Shown here: one piece after another, positions 1 through 10,915 of the stretch
Layout: each line of letters starts with the position of its first letter
Numbering within the stretch: the stretch's first letter is position 1
Origin: Sycobia sp. Sy_11
Lineage: Eukaryota; Arthropoda; Insecta; Hymenoptera; Epichrysomallidae
DNA length: 64,000 nucleotides
Assembly: GCA_018907035.1 (NCBI GenBank)
Contig: JACCIC010000200.1
Location: forward strand, 62,001-126,000
Reading direction: 5' to 3'
The notes under the pieces: generated by a model
Databases searched by the model: none
What the model was told of the DNA's origin: nothing
The model's input: the letters and a program-made list of their open reading frames with translations, nothing else
Program-made: the position numbers and the translations under genes

Positions 1-210
1 GACTTTTGAGAGCATGAGTATCAAGTCAATTGTTTCTCGGAGTTACTTAAGGAACGTAGTTATTTTAAATTAGATTTATATAATAACGGGTTATCTGAAT
101 ACTTGTTTACATTACAAGCCTTGGATGTATTCAGCCTCCTACTCAGAACGTATTCTTAACTACGCCGGCAACCACTCATTCATCGCGAGCCTTTCTTGAG
201 AAGGTAAAAT

Positions 211-600
211 GACCTAAGTTTAATGGCACTCAGCGTGGTTGGCAAAGCTTTAAAAGCAATTTCAGTCCCTTGTGTTACATGATACTGTGATTCCTACAAT
301 TATTAAATTTTAGCACCTACTCAATGCATTAGAAGGTGAAGCAGCTTCAAAATTGCAGAGTTTTAATTTGATGGATGAGAACTTTTTCTCGGCTTGGGAG
401 GCATTATGTAACCGTTACAATACTCTTCTATTAAGATTCTCTACCCATTTTAATACTCTTGTATGCCTTCCAGGATCTTCTAAAGAAACTGGTGAACATT
501 TAACTATTGCACACTGCCTTGAAGAGTAAAAATGTATTTACCTCTCAAAAACTGCCAGTTGAACATTGTTCAAATCAGGAACACTGTTCTAAATGCCAGA
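211..600 (+). pseudogene. BEL/Pao gag fragment (DUF1759-like)
   Basis: Conceptual translation around 211-270 gives FNGTQRGWQSFKSNF, and around 318-520 gives NALEGEAASKLQSFNL followed by FSAWEALCNRYN. These are the conserved blocks of the DUF1759 gag region of BEL/Pao elements, which assembles the particle and binds RNA. Several frame changes and stops separate the blocks, so it cannot be expressed. A cysteine-containing stretch near 560-610 (HCSKCQTC) may be the end of gag. Sequence jumps straight to RNase H afterwards, which marks a large internal deletion. Confidence 0.75.
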
Positions 601-639
601 CGTGCAGAACGGTAGCTTATTGCTTAAACAAAAGTAGCT

Positions 640-1175
640 TCACTTGAAGTTGTAAGTTTACCAAAGTTGGAACTCTGTAGTGCAACATTATTAGCCAAAT
701 TTATGGCTAGAATACTTTCTAAATTAGACTCTTCGCCTAAAGAGATTCATTATTGGTCCGACTCAAAAGTCGTTCTGGCCTGGTTAAGATCACACCCATT
801 TTGTTGGAAGTCATATGTTGCAAATAGAGTTAGCGAGATTATAACTCTCTTGCCGACAGCTAAATGGCGACATGTGCGGTCCGCACAGAATCCAGCAGAC
901 TTAGCAACCAGAGGATGTATACACTATAAGAATTGGAAGAATCAGCTATATGATGGTCAGGGCCTGTTTGGTTGATTAAGGATGAGTCCTTATGGCCCAT
1001 CTAATCATCTGAAATTTCAAAAAACTTGGAAATTCGTCGGTTAACTGAAGTATGGTTCATTCAAGGTCATCAAGATTGGGAAGAATGGTTTGTGCGATTT
1101 TTCTCCTTTGATAAATTAGTTTCTATTATAGCTTATTGTTTGTCGGCTGAGAAGATCATAATATCAACCACTCCT
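640..1175 (+). pseudogene. BEL/Pao RNase H domain and linker
   Basis: An open stretch of 102 codons at 667-975 contains ELCSATLLAKFMAR, then YWSDSKVVLAWL with the RNase H aspartate in the SDS motif, then WRHVRSAQNPADLATRG. This is the signature end of the BEL/Pao RNase H domain, which degrades the RNA strand of the RNA:DNA hybrid. After a stop, 976-1175 continues in another reading with the linker block WEEWFVRFFSFDKLV, which normally precedes integrase. No protease or RT lies upstream. It is a broken copy. Confidence 0.85.
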
Positions 1176-1189
1176 TGAATTAGATTGGT

Positions 1190-2490
1190 CTAACAGTCAT
1201 TTTTTTCCAATGAGTTTCGAATTTTATCTTCAGGACAGCAACTTCCATCAACAAATTCATTACGCAAATGAATGCCCATTTTTGATACTGATAATTTGCT
1301 TTGTATAGGTGGTAGGTTACATAACTCTTTCTTATCTGAATCAGAGAAGCACCTAATGATTCTATCAAAAACGCATCATGTTATCGCTTTATTATTAGTT
1401 AGCACTTATTAGAAAGTTAGTACTTATTAGAAAAAATCACCTTTGTACTTTACAGAGCGGAGCTACAATTGTGCAAAGGTATTTACAGAGAAGTTATTGG
1501 ATAATGGGTGTTCGAAGTATTAATCGAAAAGTAGTTCGTCAATGCATCACTTATGTTCGATATAATGCTCGCACTCAGAGCATTTTATGGGATCACTCCC
1601 TGTAATTCGAGCAAGACCTGCTCGACCTTTTCAATACATTGGAGTGGATTTTGCAGGCCCCTTTTGGATTAAAGCGTCTTCTGGAAGAGGACGAAAATCC
1701 TTTAAAAGATATATGATAGTTTTTATATGTTTGGTCGTTAAAGCAGTTCATTTGGATTTAGTATCTGATCTTACCGCACAAGCATTTTTAGCTGCATTTC
1801 GAACGTTTACTGTTCGTCGAGGTCTCTGTAAAGTAATTTACAGTGATATTGGTAGTACTTTTCTGAGTAGAGAAGCTGAAATTTTGGCGGAATTTAGGAA
1901 GCTAACGTGAAGTGTTTAAAAAAAATTTATACAGTGTTATAGGCGAATCCAAATTGTCGTTTGAGTTATTTTCAACTCTCTTCGCTCATATTGAGGCGTG
2001 TTTGAATTCTAGACCACTCAGCGCACTTATTTTAGATTCTGCAGATGTGAGAGCAACCACTCCAGGTCATTTTCTCATCGTTGGTTCACTTGTAACACTC
2101 CCAGAGCTATTTGTTGAAATTAATGAATCTCAAACTCTCTGCTCCAAATGGAGGTTGAGGCAGTTGGTGAGAAATCATTTTTGGCAGAGATGGTAAAAGG
2201 AATATCTTGGTCAGTTACAATAGAGAACCAAATGGTTTAAGCCTATTGTAGCTTTCGAATTTGCGATTTGGTTCTCTTCAAAGATAACTTGCTTCCTCGA
2301 TCAAAATGGCCATAAGGACGTATTACTGCCTTACATCCTGGTAATGATCAATTGACAAGAGTAGTGACCTTGCGTACTGTTACTTTTGAATACAAACGAC
2401 CAATCAACAAATTAATTTTGGTCCCAGTTCATGACCTTACATCAGCTAATCTATTGGAATTACAGTCAAATTAATAGATAGTTTGCGCCA
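1190..2490 (+). pseudogene. BEL/Pao integrase and C-terminal domain
   Basis: The zinc-binding and linker region is shredded (1190-1580). The catalytic core is open at 1587-1910: QYIGVDFAGPFWIK holds the first Asp and VIYSDIGSTF the second, where families usually have SDNGTNF, so the Asn-Gly is altered to Ile-Gly. The next open segment (1912-2196) continues with FELFSTLFAHIEACLNSRPL, which contains the catalytic Glu of the DDE triad. Beyond 2220 the DUF5641-like C-terminal domain is recognisable but frame-shifted. Integrase would insert the cDNA into the genome. It is non-functional. Confidence 0.85.
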
Positions 2491-2701
2491 CTTACATTAT
2501 AATCGTAAGTTTCAAGTCTTATATGCCTGGGAACTGGCATTCACTTTTGCCTTACTGAAGCAGACAACGAAATGTCAATATAAGTTCCAATACTGCGGAT
2601 AAGGAGTGGCCTTTTATGTCTTATTTTTTTACCCGCAATCAAGTTTCGACACTGAAAACTATAAGTAAGACATGCTTCCGTGCTGGGGGAGAGATTTTCC
2701 A

Positions 2702-3029
2702 GGGTTCTACTAGACTGCTGCCAAATGAGCTTATTACACTTCCTTGTGAGAATATCGAACTATGGATTTGGAGAAATCGACTTAGCTTACCGATATTGCT
2801 CTTGGAAGTTATTGAACTCCTACTTGACTTATACACTTCCAAACAACAAAGTGGACAATTTTTCAGAGTGCTTCTAGACTGCTGTTAAATTCACTTATTT
2901 TACTTGCTTGTGAGAATATCGAACTATAGACTTGGAGAAGTCGACTTAGCTTACCGATATTGCTCTTGGAATGTGTTGAAGTCTTGCATGACCTATATAC
3001 TTTCAAACAACGAAGTGGCACAGTCACTT
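2702..3029 (+). repeat. 164-bp tandem duplication
   Basis: Two diverged copies, roughly 2702-2865 and 2866-3029, align with a constant offset of 164. Anchors are TAGACTGCTG at 2711 and 2875, and TGTGAGAATATCGAACTAT near 2747 and 2911. Both carry CTTAGCTTACCGATATTGCT. They lie just 3' of the BEL/Pao integrase, so they may be part of its 3' untranslated region or LTR. Short open frames inside are by-products of the duplication. Confidence 0.85.
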
Positions 3030-5198
3030 CCATATAACAAATTTCCTTCACCGTTATTGTATTTTAGTATTTTTAATTTATTTGTAATGAAAACGTTATT
3101 ACGATTAGGAAAAGGTTTTTACAAATAATTTTTGGAATTTTGGAACATTAATATTATACATCAAATTGACTGAATTAATACTGAAATAGTGAAAAGCATT
3201 AAAAACTTTGTATATAATAATAAATAAATGATAGTGTATAAAACAGTAGGGAGTTTGTTAAATATTGTTTGAATCAAAATTTGGAGACCTACCTACAACA
3301 AATTTTTTACTTTCCATATGTTTTTGCTTTAAAACTAGAGTTTTATGAGCAAAATTGTATCATATATCAGCCGAGCAACGGAGTAGATCCCTGACGTATC
3401 GACTGTAACTTGGGATGATTGTAGGAGCTGAAAACACTTAATTGCGTTTTTCTCGAAATTATTAGCTTTACAGCAAAAATGGATAGAACATCAAAAATTC
3501 ATATGAATAGGTTCTACAACTTTTGTTTGAATAATTTTTTTCTAAACTCAAAATTATTTCATAAAACCTGGTTTTTATCAATTTTTTAATATTTTTACAA
3601 AGTTTGGGTGCCTGGCGTTGACACATCCAGATTAATTGACGCGGTGGACGATCATTAGGTTTTAGAGAACATTGAATCGAATCATTTAAACTATTTTTCG
3701 CTGGTTTCCGGACTATTTTGTTTGAAAACACATTTTCTTATTTTTTCTGATGTTATCATTACAATTACTTTATATTATACTTCCAGTTACTTTAAGGCAA
3801 TCCGTAGAAAAATATTAGAAATCAAAATCATTACGCTTCACACATCAATTTAGCTTGTAGTACATATCACCTAAATGTATATTTTATTAGTAATTAAATA
3901 TAATAAATATTGTCACAAAATATTATAAGAAAAAAAATATTTAGTAGATAAAATTAATATAAAGTTAAAGTAATTTATCTAAATGGACTTTTTCCCTTGT
4001 TTTATAATTTCTTATGTAATCTATGTAAAGACGCGTAGTAAAAATTGAAGAGTTAGGTTCGAAGGAAGTCTGAACTTTATCTTTGCATGCATAGAGACGT
4101 AGAATTCTTTTAACACTATTATAAAAAATGTATACGATTTAGATTAAAATAAATGTGGATTTTGATGATTTGATAAATTGTTAGCATATGTTTATATTTT
4201 ATGTGAGATTCTGTGGGGGACTGCACGATTACGTATACTTTTTTATTAATTTTTTCCATATATCAACGTAAACTATATTCTCAGATTCATATACAATAGA
4301 AATATTTTATTTATTAGAAAAATATAAAAAGAACGTAGGAAAATTGGAGCAGTATGGGTATGAACATCTTGAGAGATTTTTTAAATATTTTATATAAGTT
4401 TTACCAAAGGCTTCCAATGAGATAAATAGTTAAAATAATACTTGAACAAATAAATGGGTATAAAAAAAGTAGTTAAAATAAATTATTTTCGATAGAAAAA
4501 AAGTTTTTGTAACAGTCTCAGAAAACCCATTCCGCTCCGAATATGGGGCGGTATGAGTTTGGTATTGACGCACTATGGGTTATACGTTTTGTATTGTGTT
4601 GATCAATTGATGCGCAAATAAATAAAGTTTAAAAATTCAAAAATTTAATAAATTATTAAAATTTTACAACTTAATAATAAAATACAATTAATAAATTATT
4701 AATAAATTAAAATTAATTTATAGAAATGAGAAAAAATGAAGTGACTGTTACGAAAGATAAAGAATACAATCAAAATTTTAAACCGACAAGAAGTTTTTTT
4801 TTTTTTTTATAAATTGCAGTTTCTTGAAGATCTTATAGACAAAAAAATACAATTAACGAAATTTTTCCCACGGACTACGGTGTATCTGAACATCAATTTT
4901 TTTCTAAAGGCTAAAAATCATATAACATTATAATAATATGAATAACAACATAAAAATCATGCGCATCCTAATAAAAGGCCTCTACTAGATCTCACAAAAG
5001 GTATATAATACCATTAAAGTAAATATTTTTGCTTTTATACTAACTAATACGCACACACGCGCCATGCGTGCGCTCGCTCACTGGAGACCCATTGCGCCCC
5101 GTTTCGAAAATCCATGCCACTCGAGTAGATATACGTTATAGGTATACTGACACATATTTATTCTGGCACACGTTCCACTCCTCAAAATTGTGCTAGTA
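3030..5198. other. AT-rich DNA, no gene seen
   Basis: About 2.1 kb of strongly AT-rich sequence with poly-A and poly-T runs and no recognisable protein motif. An 87-codon antisense frame at 3468-3731 resembles nothing I know and has no support. A GC-richer patch near 5050-5110 contains CACACGCGCCATGCGTGCG. Nothing else is supported here. Confidence 0.6.
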
Positions 5199-5385
5199 CG
5201 CAGCCTATCTTTATAATATTGATTTACCCGAAATAGTGTTTAAATTGCGCAAGATTTAGAGGAGTAGGAAGTATGCAGACCCCCACCCCTTTAAGTTATA
5301 CAAGAATGCAGTCTATATTAATAACGTTGATTTACTCGATATAGTCTTCGAATTAAGTCACGTCAAGAGGAGTGGAAGTACACCT
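5199..5385 (+). repeat. Diverged direct repeat, 108-bp offset
   Basis: CAGCCTATCT..TTGATTTACCCG..AGGAGTAGGAAGTA at about 5199-5275 recurs as CAGTCTATAT..TTGATTTACTCG..AGGAGTGGAAGTA at about 5309-5383. The copies are clearly related but diverged. The nearby CCACTCCT at 5175 is the complement of the AGGAGTGG at the end of copy two, so a short stem is also possible. Confidence 0.6.
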
Positions 5386-5652
5386 TAAAGTGTCATTGTA
5401 CCTATCACTTCATTATTTTGTTTTGCTTTTTGTTTTTTTGTATTTTTCTATTATTTCTAAACGGTGGACTGATAGAATAATTTTAATACTTTAATATTTT
5501 AAAGTTATAGGTGATTCATTGAAACCATTCATTACACCATTTAAAAAGCTTGTTCAATCAAAAAGTGAATAAAGTGAAAGTTCACAATCTTCTAATCTCA
5601 TTTTCGATGATTACAGCAATAAAAATCTAACTGATCCCGAAGAAAGAGTTTT

Positions 5653-6128
5653 ATGCTAGATAGTAATATTCGCTCACCTTTCATAAAGTATTATAATTTC
5701 GCTGATGAATTTGATTCATTGGACAACTCAGTGATGTATTCGATATTCAAATCTATGTGTGAAAACAATAATAAAACTAATATTTTAGATCAAAGCTGCA
5801 GTGAATTCGATGACATATACGGAGTAAAAAATATATTTGGTGATAATAAAATAAAAGTGAGAGATTTAATTTATCCTAAAAGTAATACACTAATGGAACT
5901 ACTTATAAAACAAACCACATTACACTTTAATAAGTTCATTAGGTCGTGACATTTATTGCAGTATTCTGGAAACAACAAGAGTTCATCAGAAAAAACATGG
6001 TAAATATAGAACTATACGTTCATCGAGGAGTAAAAAATATTTCAATATTGTTGTACCAATGTTTCGCAGTAGCGTTATTAGATGATCTTCTTAAAAAATA
6101 TTATTTATTGATTTGCGACGAGCCATAA
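5653..6128 (+). pseudogene. Unrecognised ORF, probably frameshifted
   Basis: A 98-codon open frame (5653-5949) begins MLDSNIRSPF and ends in LHFNKFIRS. Its composition is protein-like: Asp/Asn/Ser-rich with mixed hydrophobics and blocks such as EFDDIYGVKNIFGDN and KVRDLIYPKS. Sequence to about 6128 also looks coding in a shifted frame, suggesting one indel near 5945. I do not recognise the family. It may be an exon, or the end of a transposon protein, lying just 5' of the CpG-rich block at 6270-6690. It could equally be chance in AT-rich DNA, although the balanced composition argues mildly against that. Confidence 0.3.
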
Positions 6129-6269
6129 GCTCGCGCAATTAATTAATAATAATATAAATCTTTAAAATTCATTAATTAATAAATATCCTTAATTAGTTCA
6201 TAATAAATCGTTGCAAAAGAAGTAAAATTATGTGTTGTATTATAATACAATAAATAATTCTTTTTCTCT

Positions 6270-6690
6270 AAAGTCATTGACCGCGCGAGAAGAGTCGCGC
6301 GGAACAGCGAAAAGAATAGAAAGAGAAAGAACACCGAGCGCGCGCGAAGATGCTCGAACAAACGTTCTCTTTCTACGGGTCGACGCGAGCTCTGATGGTA
6401 GCAGACGGCGCGGTGAGAGGAGAAGCACCGTAAGCTGCACGATACTACTAGAGTGGCGCGGCGCGATAAGGGGGCGAGCACCGCGATTTTTGTGATACGG
6501 AGCGGTGAGAGGGGAACGGTTGCAGAGTGGGGACCTTTGTCTCTCTCAAAACTTAAATAGCGGCACACTGGAAGTAAAATTCAATACGCCGGTAGCCTCG
6601 AAACCATTTAGTCGAAGGGGAAACTTGTCGGCGCTATAGCGGACCACACGTTTTCGCACACTCGGCGCGGGAACCGAACGCATAATGTGA
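6270..6690. other. Isolated CpG-rich block, promoter- or LTR-like
   Basis: A sharp 400-bp island of GC- and CpG-rich sequence in very AT-rich surroundings, with repeated GCGCG words and GA-rich runs. A TATA-like CTTAAATAG lies near 6552, about 30 bp upstream of a less biased segment. No terminal repeat or partner copy was found in the window. It could be a solo LTR, a promoter with 5' UTR, or a MITE. Overlapping antisense frames here are compositional. Confidence 0.4.
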
Positions 6691-6781
6691 AAACTAATAG
6701 CTTAAAAAATTTTAATTTAATAAAACTTAATAATAATAATAAATAAACTTTAATTTAATAAAAAATTAGTATTTATACTAA

Positions 6782-7260
6782 ACACATTGTTGACAAATGT
6801 TGAGAGCCTCTGCTATCTATCTGATGCCGACACAACGATTTTGGGGCACTATTTGCTCAACTTTTTCGATGTTATCGTCGTTAACAGAGGTGGATGGGCT
6901 ACTTACATGAGGCAAATTTTAGATGATTTCACGACCTTCACTAAATGCTTTGTGCCACTCAAATACTTGCGTTCGTAATAAAGTAGACTTCCCAAAACAC
7001 TTCTGCAACATTTTCAACGATTCCCTAGCCGTAATTCCATTGGAAACACAAAATTTCCAGCAAACTCGTTGATCAACTTTTATATCCATTTTCGATATCG
7101 CTAGACAAACTATTTACGTCGTAAACAAACAGCTGACAAAGACAGCCTAATGGCGATATGGCGCTCCAATTTCAGACAAACATCGAGAAAGGTTGTACCA
7201 AGCAGAAAAAAAATTTACGCGCGGATTTTAAATGTGCCAGTCCGGGTCAAATGTGATCAT
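6782..7260 (-). pseudogene. Mariner transposase, N-terminal fragment
   Basis: Read antisense from about 7091, the translation starts MDIKVDQRVCWKFCVSNGIT and reaches KSTLLRTQVFEWHKAFSEGRE, the helix-turn-helix DNA-binding region of a mariner transposase. It continues with VNDDNIEKVEQIV and IAEALNI, the linker and second helix-turn-helix. Stops and frameshifts interrupt it and the catalytic domain is absent. Sequence up to about 7260 looks like the element's 5' UTR and end. It is antisense to, and separate from, the C-terminal mariner piece at 8050-8970, whose relative order does not fit a single simple element. Confidence 0.8.
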
Positions 7261-8049
7261 ATGGTATAATGAAAACTTAAATTAGTATTAATATTCCTAT
7301 AAAAAGTTCTTAACAGTAACGTCCCCTTATAAAACTTTTTCGATGATACAGAGAGAATTTCACGATACTTTTTTATCATCTAAATGCTGCTATAGAATTT
7401 CCTAGACATTATTTGAATATATTTAAGTAATTTTCAATGTTTTTTCAAAAAGTTTTAAAAAACTCCGAAATTTTTTAATCTAAGCAATGGTTACGTACTT
7501 TTGTCACACCGATGTCCGCCGTTTTTGAATTCTGCTATTTTTTAATTCACGACTAGCATCGCATATTGTGTTGTTAATGGGCGAGACTGCAGTAAAAAAT
7601 TTCGACTGAAAACGAGGGCCTCTGGTGGCCAAATTGAGGTACTGAGCGTTTCGTGTGATTTTCTAGATGTTACTTTTTGAGTTCGTGCAATCGAGGACGG
7701 CAATGACTATCTTTGGTCCACGCTGAGTGCGGCAAGACAATGAAGTAGTAGCGGGGTGCAATAAAATAAGGACAACTTGTACTGACAGCGAACTAAAAGA
7801 AATTTTTTACGGAAGGTATAATAAGCAGCTCAACATTTTCCAATTTGCAGCAATTTTAATGGAAACTAGCAAATATCAAATGTTTTAAAAAATCTCTTAC
7901 ATCAAAAAGCTGTCAAATTTCGAATTAGTCGACAAACTCAATTTTAAATAGAATTTGTACGAGGTGAAACAATTAAGGAATGCACCAAAATTCAAAAATC
8001 GAATATATTTAAAAATTAAAGAATATCGCTGTTAACCCCTTCAAATGAA
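7261..8049. other. No gene seen between two mariner pieces
   Basis: AT-rich sequence without a convincing frame. The segment 7590-7700 is GC-richer and includes GGGCCTCTGGTGGCC. The last 70 bases may be the 3' UTR of the antisense mariner fragment that follows. Confidence 0.5.
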
Positions 8050-8970
8050 TTCCCTCTCACATGTATACACTTATTTCAGCGAATTTTCCAGTGTTCGCAA
8101 CAATTCTGGAAGACTTCTTGTGGGACCTCTCCCAGTACCCTCCTCACAGATACCTAGATGCCTTCAACGTTGTCAAAATGTCGACCTTTGACGAAGTTTT
8201 TCAAATGGGAGAGTAGGAAAAAGTCACAGGGTGACACGTTCGGCGAATAGGGCCGTTATGGTAATGTTGTGATGCATTTAGACGCCGAAAACTGAACTGA
8301 GAGACTCAACGCACTGTGACAGGGAGCATTGTTGTGATGCAGAACCCAAATCATCGCGAGCTCTGAACGCACTCTGAGCACCCTTTTTAGTTATTTTTTG
8401 AACACATTGCGGTAGAATACTTGATTGACGGTTTGTCTAAGTGGTATAAACTGTTTATGAACCATCCGTTTGCTTTCAAAGAGGTAAATATACATGATTT
8501 TTATTATGGCCTTACTCATTCTCGCCTTCTTTGGCCTTTGCGTTCCAGGGGACAGCCACTGATGGCTTTGTCATTTAGTTTTGGGGTCATATTGAAAGAA
8601 CCAAGTTTCATGATCAGTAATAACTCAATCGAGAAGAGTTGGATTACTTTCAACCTGCTCGAGAAAATCTTGAGCGATGTTCATTCTGTGGGCTTTTTGC
8701 TCATCTGAAAAGTTTTTCGGTACAATCTTCGCGCATATTTTTTTCATGGTGAAATCGTCGGATAAAATCTTTTTTACTGTGTCCCGGTTAATATTCAACT
8801 CGTCAGCCAACATTTAAATGGGTAGTCGCGGGTCTTGACGAACAAGGGCGTAGACGCGTTGTGAATTCGAGTCGGTTCGCACTTGAATTCGCCTTCCCTC
8901 CTCTTTGACCCTCTCACAGCCTTATTTAAAATCGGCATGCGATCAATGCACCTGACTATGACTCAGGACA
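8050..8970 (-). pseudogene. Mariner transposase, linker and catalytic part
   Basis: Antisense translation gives ELNINRDTVKKILSDDFTMK, then KICAKIVPKNFSDEQKAHR (open over 62 codons, 8625-8813), then ITDHETWFFQYDPKTK, where the first catalytic Asp block normally reads GDE or CDE and here reads DHE. Near 8320 comes HHNNAPCHSAL, the second-Asp block HDNAxxH with Asp changed to Asn, and near 8240 YSPNVSPCDFFLL, which keeps the third Asp. Several stops are present. The N-terminal DNA-binding part is mostly missing, so this is a dead 5'-truncated mariner of a different or rearranged copy from the fragment at 6782-7260. Confidence 0.85.
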
Positions 8971-9728
8971 TCGCTACTATACACTTTGAACACTTTTTCA
9001 TAATTGTCTGTCCTGGTTTCGCCCAGTTTCGCACAAAATTTTATCGCGTACCGTGGCTCTAAATTTCTTTGTGGCATTTTTGTGACAAGCAATCCTCGCG
9101 CGTTGTTATACAACTCTAAATAACTGGTGAAAAAATGATCGTACAAGGAACTATAAAATCATAATCGAGAGAGTAGGTATCTACTATTACGGTGTAGGTA
9201 TCACAGGTTCGCAGTATTACCACAGTCCGAGAAATAAAATCGGTCGCATTACTTAATTGTCTGGCCTCGTATAATATTCATCAATGTTAAATATCCATAT
9301 AAGTACTATATATCTATTTAAAAGATATTTTATCAATATTTACATTTATTATCAGAATATATTTAGAGAATGTTCAAATTAAAATTTAAATACTTCACAT
9401 ATACTGTACCTTAGTACTAGTTTCCATCTATTACTAGTAAATCGCCAGTAAGTGAAAAAACTACTTCTCACCATGGCGGAAAAGTTCCAAACTGTTCATG
9501 ATATTTGTATGGAAAACATATAATCATGTATTGTTGCATTTCCATGTGATTCGTGAAATTGAATAATTCAATAGCATCTACATAGCAAAATTGATTGTGA
9601 ATAAAAATAGTTATATTTATTTAGTAAATACCATTTATTAAATTTCTGGATTAATATATTAATTTTATTCACTTTTTTATCAATTTATAATATACTTATT
9701 TAATTTGATTCTAGTTGTAAATTTATTT

Positions 9729-9732
<4 letters not shown>

Positions 9733-9788
<56 letters not shown>
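9733..9788. repeat. (TA)n microsatellite
   Basis: About 28 uninterrupted TA units. Confidence 0.98.
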
Positions 9789-9789
<1 letters not shown>

Positions 9790-10472
9790 TATAACTGAAA
9801 TTTTTTGTTTCTTTGATTATTTCTAGTAAGTATAATAGATAATATTTGATTCATAAATAAATGTAATTTTCATTAAAGAGCGATATTTATTTTAACAAAA
9901 ATGGAATTAGCAAGACAGTTAACTACTGTATTTTTGTCACGATCTATATATAAGCTGGCAAATCTGCTTTCTATATGCGTATATATATACATACATATAA
10001 GGAAAAGTCGCAGGAATAAAAATGATTAAATCCGAGTTCGATTATAATTTATTCAGAGAAAATATTCCTTTTTTCTCCGAATGCAATTATTATAATACTC
10101 CGGAAAAAATTACAGCAGATAGACCACGGAAACTGCAAGTCATGTCAATCGAGAACTGACTAGTCGACGGAATAATTTATTTAATTAATGTAAAATACGC
10201 TTGGAAGCGATAATTTAACCAAGTATAAGTTTGTATTTATCAACATTTCGATCTTTTTATATCACTAATTAAGGCGTACCATAAAACGATAAACGTGTAA
10301 GCATCAATACGGAGCACAAAACAAAAATGTAAAATCACTCGGTTTTGTGTAAATAGACGAACTGAGCCGCGCGAATAAATATAGGTAAATATAGAAATTA
10401 TAGAAAGATAGTGAAAGAGATAGATTGGTGAAGTCTGAGATCTTGTAATCGTAATAATCTGATTAGCTTGCG

Positions 10473-10478
<6 letters not shown>

Positions 10479-10524
<46 letters not shown>
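10479..10524. repeat. (TA)n microsatellite
   Basis: About 23 uninterrupted TA units, 60 bp upstream of the truncated MITE. Confidence 0.98.
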
Positions 10525-10525
<1 letters not shown>

Positions 10526-10581
10526 CTTAAAAATTGTACTTATTTCGACTGTTCTGAATTTAATTAGTAATTACTTTCATT

Positions 10582-10890
10582 GGTCTTACAGTCTTTAAAA
10601 TATCATATATTAGCTAAAATCATGACAGTCAGACTGTCCTCGTTTATGATTACCCCCGTAGAATCTGAAATATGACTTAGTACTACTACAAATTATATCA
10701 GAAAATTAAAAATAAAAATAAATGAATAATAATATAAAAAAAAAATAAAATAAAAATACAATAATAAGTCAAATGAAAAAGTAATAATAGTACTATTCTA
10801 TGTTTGTAAAAGACAACCTGACTGTCCCCATCACCTTAAATTTAGAATTACCTGCTTGTCCGACGTTTCGAACCACTACGATTCATCCTC
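10582..10890. mobile_element. Foldback MITE, partial copy
   Basis: Begins TCTTACAGTCTTTAAAATAT and contains ATGACAGTCAGACTGTCC. It matches the reverse complement of the right half of the complete copy at 61338-61735, including the middle word GTCCGACGTTTCGAACCACT and CACCTTAAATTTAGAAT. It ends about 25 bp before the family 1 Gypsy LTR, so that retrotransposon probably landed in or beside it. No coding capacity. Confidence 0.75.
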
Positions 10891-10915
10891 AGGAACTAAA
10901 CCTATATATATAGTT

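Larger units (their letters stand above)
1..2560 (+). mobile_element. Degenerate BEL/Pao LTR retrotransposon
   Basis: A decayed BEL/Pao-type element read in three broken pieces on one strand: gag (about 211-600), RNase H plus linker (about 640-1175) and integrase with its C-terminal domain (about 1190-2490). The order gag-RNase H-integrase and the motif wording are typical of insect BEL/Pao polyproteins. Protease and reverse transcriptase, which should lie between gag and RNase H, are missing, so about 2 kb has been lost near 600-660. No LTR pair is visible. The left limit is unclear and gag-like sequence may begin before base 180. Confidence 0.85.
8971..10581. other. AT-rich DNA with two (TA)n tracts, no gene
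   Basis: The first 200 bases are more balanced and may be the 5' flank of the antisense mariner. The rest is AT-rich without motifs, apart from the (TA)n arrays at 9733-9788 and 10479-10524. Confidence 0.5.

Noticed and set aside
2702..3029. CRISPR-like array
   Set aside because: Only two diverged 164-bp units with no spacer pattern, in an insect genome.
3468..3731. 87-codon antisense frame
   Set aside because: No recognisable motif, no partner sequence, AT-rich context.
6176..6568. 130-codon antisense Arg/Ser frame
   Set aside because: Overlaps the CpG-rich block, has biased composition, and equally long frames exist in other registers.
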